Positions 5,931 to 11,482 of a stretch of 11,482 bases of DNA are shown piece after piece (positions within the stretch are counted from its first letter, which is position 1; each line of letters begins with the position of its first letter). This DNA is from JAZQLP01 sp045629205. Its GTDB lineage: Bacteria > Bacillota > Clostridia > Oscillospirales > UBA644. The translations under genes were made by a program, and so were the position numbers. The stretch is from contig JAZQQT010000200.1 of NCBI GenBank assembly GCA_045629205.1, forward strand, positions 1-11,482, read 5' to 3'. The notes below the pieces were generated by a model, which was not told where the DNA came from, made no database searches, and saw nothing but the letters and a program-made list of their open reading frames with translations.

Positions 5931-7136
5931 GTGACCGTTTTCGGCAATGTCTGCAAAGAAACAGTCGATACGTTGTTAAAAAAAGAATTCGGCTTTTCAG
6001 CCGAAATCATTTCCCGTTCTGATATTGCCGTTTTTTCCGGTTTCACGGATGTTCATGTTCATTTCCGCGAGCCGGGTTTTTCATATAAAGAAACGATTTC
6101 AAGCGGTTCGTCGGCAGCCGCCCGCGGCGGATACGTCACGGTTTGCACCATGCCCAATCTGTCACCAGCTCCCGATTGTCTTGCGGGGCTCGGGATTGAG
6201 CTTGATTTAATAAAAAAAGGTTCTTCGGTAAACGTGATCCCTTACGGAACGATCACAAAAGGGCAAAACGGCGAGGAGCTTTCCGATATGGATGCGCTTG
6301 CGCCTTACGTCGTCGCTTTTTCGGACGACGGCAGGGGTGTTCAGAGCGCCGGGCTGATGCGTAAAGCTATGCTCAGGGCAAAATCACTCGGCAAAATGAT
6401 CGTCGCTCACTGCGAAGACAATTCATTGCTCAACGGCGGATGTATTCACGACGGCGAATATGCAAAAACCCATGGCTTAAAGGGAATAAGCAGCGAGAGT
6501 GAGTGGCGTCAGATAGAGCGTGACGTTCGTCTTGCCGCCGAAACCGGATGCCCGTATCACGTCTGCCATATTTCGACAAAAGAAAGCGTTGAAATCATAC
6601 GGCAGGCAAAGAAAAGCGGCATCGACGTGACCTGCGAGACCGGACCTCATTACCTGTTGCTCGACGATTCGATGCTCCGTAACGAAGGACGATTCAAAAT
6701 GAATCCTCCGATACGCTCAAAAGCCGACCGCGAGGCTCTTCTCGAAGGTATAGCCGACGGAACGGTAGACATGATAGCCACCGACCACGCCCCCCATTCG
6801 GCGGAGGAAAAAAGTAAGGGGCTTGCCGGCAGCAGCATGGGCATCGTGGGCCTTGAGACCGCATTCCCGCTTCTCTATACGTATCTTGTAAAAACAGGAT
6901 ATATCACGCTTGTAAAATTGTTTGACCTGATGAGCACAAACCCCGCAAAACGCTTTTCGCTTCCCGTTTCACCCGACAGCTTCTGCGTCTGGGATCTTTC
7001 AAAGACCTATCGGATAGATCCCGATAAGTTTTTATCAAAGGGCAGAGCCACTCCGTTTGAGGGCTGTGAAGTCAGCGGAGAATGTATTCTCACTGCGGTA
7101 AACGGAAAAACGGTTTACAAAAAACAAAATTTATAA
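5931..7136 (+). CDS. pyrC: Dihydroorotase, class I
   Basis: Converts carbamoyl-aspartate to dihydroorotate, step three of UMP synthesis, in the cytosol. From the chosen start it has 401 residues. Zinc and active-site motifs are intact: DVHVHFREPG (His42, His44), FSDDG (Asp132/133, the position used as metal bridge in class I enzymes instead of a carboxylated lysine), VAHCED (His160), HVCHIS (His210, His213), GPHYLL and TDHAPHS (catalytic Asp285). The N-terminus is short: only 39 residues precede the first metal motif, against about 55-60 in typical class I enzymes. Start choice: GGGGAG (5916-5921) lies nine bases before the GTG at 5931. The ATG at 5922 directly abuts that site, and a TTG at 5868 would read through the terminator. 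ATG 5922 would add three residues. It is the first gene of the operon, 28 bases before carB. Confidence 0.95.
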   Translation: MTVFGNVCKETVDTLLKKEFGFSAEIISRSDIAVFSGFTDVHVHFREPGFSYKETISSGSSAAARGGYVTVCTMPNLSPAPDCLAGLGIELDLIKKGSSVNVIPYGTITKGQNGEELSDMDALAPYVVAFSDDGRGVQSAGLMRKAMLRAKSLGKMIVAHCEDNSLLNGGCIHDGEYAKTHGLKGISSESEWRQIERDVRLAAETGCPYHVCHISTKESVEIIRQAKKSGIDVTCETGPHYLLLDDSMLRNEGRFKMNPPIRSKADREALLEGIADGTVDMIATDHAPHSAEEKSKGLAGSSMGIVGLETAFPLLYTYLVKTGYITLVKLFDLMSTNPAKRFSLPVSPDSFCVWDLSKTYRIDPDKFLSKGRATPFEGCEVSGECILTAVNGKTVYKKQNL

Positions 7137-7164
7137 TCAGATTTTATTTTTTCGGAGATATAAT

Positions 7165-10100
7165 ATGCCAAAAAGAACAGATTTAAAGAAAATACTCATT
7201 ATCGGATCCGGACCTATCGTAATCGGTCAGGCAGCCGAATTCGACTATGCGGGCACTCAGGCTTGCCTTGCTCTGCGTGAGGAGGGATACGAAGTTGTCC
7301 TTGTTAATTCCAATCCCGCTACAATTATGACCGACACCACTATAGCCGATAAGGTCTATATGGAGCCGCTCACTCTCGAATACGTGGCAAGAATTCTCCG
7401 ACACGAGAGACCTGACGGTATTCTGCCGGGGATCGGCGGTCAGACAGGACTTAACCTCGCAATGCAGCTTGAAAAGAAGGGCATCCTCAAAGAATGTAAC
7501 GTCGAACTTCTCGGAACAAAGAGCGAGAGTATCGAGAGAGCCGAGGACAGAGAACTTTTCAAGGAACTCTGTCAGTCGATAGGTGAACCCGTAATTCCTT
7601 CTATCATCACATATAATCTTGAAGAGGCCGAAAGGGCAGCCGAAGAAATCGGTTATCCCGTGGTTCTCCGTCCCGCTTTCACTCTCGGCGGAACAGGCGG
7701 CGGTTTTGCGTATAGTAAAGAAGATCTTATCGAAATCGGCACCAATGCCTTTACGCTTTCGCCGGTTCATCAGGTTCTTATCGAAAAGAGCGTCCGCGGA
7801 TACAAGGAGATCGAATTCGAAGTCATGCGCGATTCCACCGACAGGGCAATCACTATCTGCGGTATGGAAAACGTTGACCCGGTCGGTGTTCACACCGGCG
7901 ACTCCATTGTCGTCGCTCCCATTATGTCACTCAGTGAGCACGATTACAAAATGCTCAACGACAGCGCGATTAAGATTATCAAAGAACTGAAGATAGAAGG
8001 CGGTTGCAACGTTCAGTTTGCTCTCAATCCCGAAAACTCCGAATACTTCCTTATCGAAGTCAATCCCCGCGTTTCAAGATCGTCCGCTCTTGCGTCCAAG
8101 GCAAGCGGATACCCGATTGCGAGAGTAACTGCGAAAATCGCTGCCGGCATGACGCTCGACGAAATCGCTATAGCCAATACAAACGCTTCTTTTGAACCTT
8201 CACTCGATTACGCCATCGCCAAGTTCCCGCGTTTTCCGTTCGATAAATTTGCAAATGCAACAAATAAACTCGGAACGCAGATGAAAGCGACCGGCGAAGT
8301 TATGGGTATAGGGCTTTCGCTTGAAGAATCTCTCCTTAAATCCGTAAGATCTCTCGAGATCGGCGTTGATCATCTTTGGATGGCAAAATTCGAAAATATG
8401 TCCAACGAAGAAATTTTTGATTATCTTAAAGATTTCCGTGCCGACGGTATCTTTGCGGTGGCCCAACTTCTCCGCAACGGTGTATCGGTCGAAAAGATTC
8501 ACAAAGTCACACTTATAACTTCACTGTTTATCGATGCCGTAAAACGTATCGTTGATATGGAAATAGTTCTCGAAACAAAACCGGACGACGAAAGAATTCT
8601 TCTTGCGGCAAAGAAAATGGGATTTTCGGATAAATATATCGCGAAACTCTGGAATAAAAAAGAAATCGACATTTATGAATTCCGTCGTAAGAAAGGCATT
8701 CGTCCGAATTTCCGTATGGTAGATACCTGTCATACCGGTGCATATATTCCGTATTTTTATTCCTCATACACTGCGGATAAAAACGAATCTGTCGTTACCG
8801 ATAAGAAAAAGGTCGTTGTTCTCGGTGCCGGTCCTATCAGAATCGGACAGGGCGTTGAATTCGACTACTCCACCGTTCACGCTGTTCAGACGATAAAAAA
8901 ATCAGGCTACGAAGCCATTATCATAAACAATAACCCCGAAACGGTTTCCACCGACTACACCACAGCCGATAAGCTCTATTTCGAGCCGCTCACCGCCGAA
9001 GACGTGATGAATATTATCGAAATGGAACAACCCGAAGGCGTTATCGCCTCACTCGGCGGTCAGACCGCGATCAATCTCGCTCATCCTCTTATGCGTCGCG
9101 GCGTTAAGATTATCGGAACAGACTGTGATGCTATCGAAAAGGCCGAAAACAGGGATTCCTTCGAGAAAATACTCGAGGAGCTCGGTATTCCTCAGCCGCC
9201 GGGAAAAGCCGTTACCGCTATTGAAGACGGCGTAAAAGCCGCAGAAGAAATCGGTTATCCCGTTCTTGTCCGTCCGAGCTTCGTTCTCGGAGGTAGGGCG
9301 ATGCAGATAGTCGCAAATGAAGAGCAGCTTCGCCGTTATCTCAAAACCGCAGTTGAAATTGACGAAGATAAGCCCGTGCTCGTTGATAAATACATCTCCG
9401 GTAAGGAGGTCGAAGTTGATGCTATCTGCGACGGCACCAATGTTTTTGTTCCGGGAATTATGGAACTTGTCGAAAGAACGGGTATTCACAGCGGCGACTC
9501 CATCAGCGTATATCCTCCATTCAGTATTTCCGATAAAGTTAAGGGCACTATACTTCAGTATTCCAAAAAACTCGGTCTCAGCATCGGTATCAGAGGTCTT
9601 TACAATATTCAGTTTATCGTTGATAAAAACGAAAACGTATATATTATAGAAGTCAATCCGCGTTCTTCCAGAACCGTGCCTTTCCTTTCCAAATCAACGG
9701 GTTATTCTCTTGCCGATATTGCCACGGAGGTTATTCTCGGCACGAGCCTCAAAGAACAGGGAATATTCGATATCTACAGCGAAGAAAAGAAACGCTGGTA
9801 TGTCAAAGTCCCGGTATTTTCATTCAGTAAGATCCGCGGGCTCGATGCATATCTTTCTCCCGAAATGAAGTCTACCGGCGAAGCGATCGGATACGACGAC
9901 ACCTTAAACCGTGCGATGTATAAGGCGCTTCAGGCATCCGGTATGAAGCTGCAGAATTACGGAACCGTATTCGTGACGATAGCCGATTCCGACAAGGAAG
10001 AAGCGCTCCCTCTTATCAGAAGATTCTATAATCTCGGCTTTAACATTCAGGCGACCCATGGAACCGGAGAGTTTCTCAAACAGAACGGGATCAGAACCCA

Positions 10101-10338
10101 TATTCTCAGAAAAATCAGCGAAAACAACGATGAAATACCTCAGGCGATCCGTCAGGGGCACATCTCTTACATAATCAATACAAGCAATATCGGCGACTCC
10201 GACTATGCCGAAAAAGACGGTCATCGCATCCGTCTTCTCGCAACGGAGAATAACGTCAATCTCTTCACGTCTCTCGACACTGTAAGGGCATTGCTCGGTG
10301 TTCTTGAAGAAACAACACTCTGTATTTCAATGATATGA
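7165..10338 (+). CDS. carB: Carbamoyl-phosphate synthase large subunit
   Basis: A full-length 1057-residue synthetase subunit (about 1070 is usual). It makes carbamoyl phosphate from bicarbonate, ammonia and two ATP, with ammonia normally passed from the glutaminase subunit CarA. The two homologous halves are clear: IGSGPIVIGQAAEFDYAGTQ near residue 13 and LGAGPIRIGQGVEFDYSTVH from 553, each followed by an ATP-grasp domain. Arg129 and Arg169 (RPAFTLGGTGGGF) match the E. coli positions. The C-terminal MGS-like allosteric domain starts near 930, with ATHGTGEFL (963-971) and INTSN (1004-1008) at the nucleotide-effector site, so UMP-type feedback is plausible. GGAGA (7154-7158) lies six bases before the ATG. 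No carA lies beside it, which is unusual for an operon of this kind. It is co-transcribed between pyrC and pyrK; the gap to pyrK is only 13 bases. Confidence 0.98.
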   Translation: MPKRTDLKKILIIGSGPIVIGQAAEFDYAGTQACLALREEGYEVVLVNSNPATIMTDTTIADKVYMEPLTLEYVARILRHERPDGILPGIGGQTGLNLAMQLEKKGILKECNVELLGTKSESIERAEDRELFKELCQSIGEPVIPSIITYNLEEAERAAEEIGYPVVLRPAFTLGGTGGGFAYSKEDLIEIGTNAFTLSPVHQVLIEKSVRGYKEIEFEVMRDSTDRAITICGMENVDPVGVHTGDSIVVAPIMSLSEHDYKMLNDSAIKIIKELKIEGGCNVQFALNPENSEYFLIEVNPRVSRSSALASKASGYPIARVTAKIAAGMTLDEIAIANTNASFEPSLDYAIAKFPRFPFDKFANATNKLGTQMKATGEVMGIGLSLEESLLKSVRSLEIGVDHLWMAKFENMSNEEIFDYLKDFRADGIFAVAQLLRNGVSVEKIHKVTLITSLFIDAVKRIVDMEIVLETKPDDERILLAAKKMGFSDKYIAKLWNKKEIDIYEFRRKKGIRPNFRMVDTCHTGAYIPYFYSSYTADKNESVVTDKKKVVVLGAGPIRIGQGVEFDYSTVHAVQTIKKSGYEAIIINNNPETVSTDYTTADKLYFEPLTAEDVMNIIEMEQPEGVIASLGGQTAINLAHPLMRRGVKIIGTDCDAIEKAENRDSFEKILEELGIPQPPGKAVTAIEDGVKAAEEIGYPVLVRPSFVLGGRAMQIVANEEQLRRYLKTAVEIDEDKPVLVDKYISGKEVEVDAICDGTNVFVPGIMELVERTGIHSGDSISVYPPFSISDKVKGTILQYSKKLGLSIGIRGLYNIQFIVDKNENVYIIEVNPRSSRTVPFLSKSTGYSLADIATEVILGTSLKEQGIFDIYSEEKKRWYVKVPVFSFSKIRGLDAYLSPEMKSTGEAIGYDDTLNRAMYKALQASGMKLQNYGTVFVTIADSDKEEALPLIRRFYNLGFNIQATHGTGEFLKQNGIRTHILRKISENNDEIPQAIRQGHISYIINTSNIGDSDYAEKDGHRIRLLATENNVNLFTSLDTVRALLGVLEETTLCISMI

Positions 10339-10351
10339 TCGGGAACAATTG

Positions 10352-11095
10352 ATGAAACAAAGTATTTTTACCGTAATTTCCAATAAAAAGATAGCCTCTG
10401 ATGTCTATCGCGTTGTCCTTGACGGCGATACGTCCGCGATTACGGCACCGGGGCAGTTCGTGAATATTAAAATCGACGGACTGTTTCTCAGGCGTCCCAT
10501 TTCGGTCTGCGATTACGACGAAACATCGCTCACACTTATTTTCAAGGTCGTGGGAAAAGGAACCGAAAAACTCGCCGATGCTGAAATCGGGGCAGGATTT
10601 GATATCCTTTCCGGGCTCGGAAATGGTTACGATCTTTCGCTTTCCGGCGAAAGACCTCTGTTGCTGGGCGGGGGAGTCGGCGTTCCGCCGCTTTATAATC
10701 TCTGCAAAAAGCTTGCGGCTCAGGGCAAAAAACCGGTTGCTGTTCTCGGATTCAATTCAAAAAACGATGTCTTTTACAAAGACGAATTCCGGGCGCTCGG
10801 CGCCGACGTTTACGTTACCACGGCGGACGGGTCGGACGGCATTAAAGGTTTCGTCACCGACGCGATTAAAGATATCGATTACACTTATTTTTATACCTGC
10901 GGTCCCGAACCGATGCTTAAAGCGGTGTATAACGCCTCTGTCACGTCGGGGCAGTTCAGCTTTGAAGAAAGAATGGGCTGCGGATTCGGCGCCTGCATGG
11001 GCTGTTCCTGTAAAACCGTTACCGGCAATAAACGTATCTGCAAAGAAGGCCCGGTTCTCGTAAAGGAGGAGATATTATGGCAGACACAAAAATAG
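10352..11095 (+). CDS. pyrK: Dihydroorotate dehydrogenase electron-transfer subunit
   Basis: A 247-residue iron-sulfur flavoprotein that passes electrons from the FMN of PyrD to NAD+ in the class 1B dihydroorotate dehydrogenase complex. Motifs in order: RRPISVCD (about 47-54) for FAD binding, VVGKGTEKL (66-74), LLLGGGVGVPPLYNL (103-117) for NAD, YTCGPEPML (181-189), and a C-terminal [2Fe-2S] cluster with CGFGACMGC (Cys210, 215, 218) and the last ligand in RICKEGPV (Cys230). Cys220 is an extra nearby cysteine. A TTG at 10349 is also in frame, but the ATG at 10352 is preferred; a weak GGGA (10341-10344) lies seven bases upstream. The end overlaps pyrD by 19 bases, and the pyrD ribosome binding site lies inside this gene, suggesting translational coupling and equal subunit supply. 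Confidence 0.96.
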   Translation: MKQSIFTVISNKKIASDVYRVVLDGDTSAITAPGQFVNIKIDGLFLRRPISVCDYDETSLTLIFKVVGKGTEKLADAEIGAGFDILSGLGNGYDLSLSGERPLLLGGGVGVPPLYNLCKKLAAQGKKPVAVLGFNSKNDVFYKDEFRALGADVYVTTADGSDGIKGFVTDAIKDIDYTYFYTCGPEPMLKAVYNASVTSGQFSFEERMGCGFGACMGCSCKTVTGNKRICKEGPVLVKEEILWQTQK

Positions 11096-11482
11096 ATCTC
11101 TGCGGTATCACTCTCGATAATCCGGTCGTTCCGGCAAGCGGAACATTCGGCTTCGGATATGAGTTTGCCGAGCTTTACGATATAAACATACTCGGTTCGT
11201 TTTCTTTCAAGGGAACGACCGCAGAACCCCGTTTCGGAAATCCCACGCCGCGTATCGCCGAATGCACTGCCGGTATGATAAACAGTGTCGGGCTTCAGAA
11301 TCCTGGTGTCGAAAAGGTCATTTCCGAGGAGCTTCCCAAACTCAAAAAATGTTTTTATAAACCCGTTATCGCCAACGTCGGCGGCTGTTCCTGCGACGAA
11401 TACACCGAGACCTGTGCAAAACTCGACAAAGAAGACCAGGTCGGTATAATCGAGGTCAATATCAGCTGCCCCAACGTTCACG
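11077..11482 (+). CDS. pyrD: Dihydroorotate dehydrogenase catalytic subunit, class 1B (3' end outside window)
   Basis: Only the first 135 codons are in the window. The protein oxidises dihydroorotate to orotate with FMN and hands electrons to PyrK. Recognisable parts are LDNPVVPASGTFGFG (about 13-27), the FMN-site FKGTT (44-48), INSVGLQNPG (68-77) and EVNISCPN (126-133), all typical of the 1B branch. The catalytic base, a cysteine in this branch, lies beyond the edge. A strong AAGGAGGA (11063-11070), six bases before the ATG, fixes the start, which sits 19 bases inside pyrK. The adjacent pyrK is the expected partner and confirms type 1B rather than the membrane-bound class 2. Confidence 0.96.
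   Translation, partial: MADTKIDLCGITLDNPVVPASGTFGFGYEFAELYDINILGSFSFKGTTAEPRFGNPTPRIAECTAGMINSVGLQNPGVEKVISEELPKLKKCFYKPVIANVGGCSCDEYTETCAKLDKEDQVGIIEVNISCPNVH

Noticed and set aside
7183..7893. Long minus-strand open frame opposite carB.
   Set aside because: It mirrors the codon usage of carB on the other strand and has no family features; carB is unambiguous.
10891..11481. Minus-strand open frame opposite pyrK and pyrD.
   Set aside because: It overlaps two clearly identified genes and shows no recognisable domain or ribosome binding site support.

Overview
The window looks like a chromosomal segment of a Clostridia-type Firmicute. The evidence is strong AGGAGG-type ribosome binding sites, hairpin-plus-T-run terminators, a formate-tetrahydrofolate ligase, an AzgA-type purine permease, a ThiT-type vitamin transporter under a TPP riboswitch, and a PyrK/PyrD (class 1B) dihydroorotate dehydrogenase pair. 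Base composition is moderate (mid-40s % GC by eye). No phage, IS element, CRISPR array, tRNA or rRNA was seen.

Layout. (1) Positions 1-740 hold the 3' part of fhs, closed by a clear terminator (756-784). (2) A promoter (788-816) drives an AzgA-family purine permease (846-2204). It is followed without a visible terminator by a half-size EamA-type membrane protein (2292-2720), whose leader contains a compact GC-rich hairpin, and by a YdhF-like aldo/keto reductase (2774-3691). Two stacked terminators close this unit (3779-3811 and 3823-3849). (3) A minus-strand VOC/glyoxalase-fold gene (3916-4308) and a plus-strand DUF3592-like membrane protein (4498-4941) diverge from back-to-back promoters at 4343-4463. 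(4) A TPP riboswitch (about 4972-5046) with its own terminator (5060-5089) controls thiT (5102-5707). (5) A near-consensus promoter (5759-5787) and a leader with an attenuator-like terminator (5888-5915) precede a pyrimidine operon: pyrC (5931-7136), carB (7165-10338), pyrK (10352-11095) and pyrD (11077 to the window edge). No carA lies next to carB.

How it works together. The pyr operon encodes four polypeptides of de novo UMP synthesis: the carbamoyl-phosphate synthase large subunit, dihydroorotase, and the two subunits of NAD-linked dihydroorotate dehydrogenase. Fhs feeds one-carbon units used in purine synthesis, the permease salvages purine bases, and ThiT imports thiamine. Two of the transcription units (thiT and pyr) appear to be controlled by premature termination, each with a perfect hairpin and eight-T run ending only a few bases before the ribosome binding site. 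I found no clearly new multi-gene system. The most promising items are the pyr leader, which has mutually exclusive hairpins and a possible 16-codon peptide but no recognisable PyrR box, and the unclassified structured leader of the half-size transporter.
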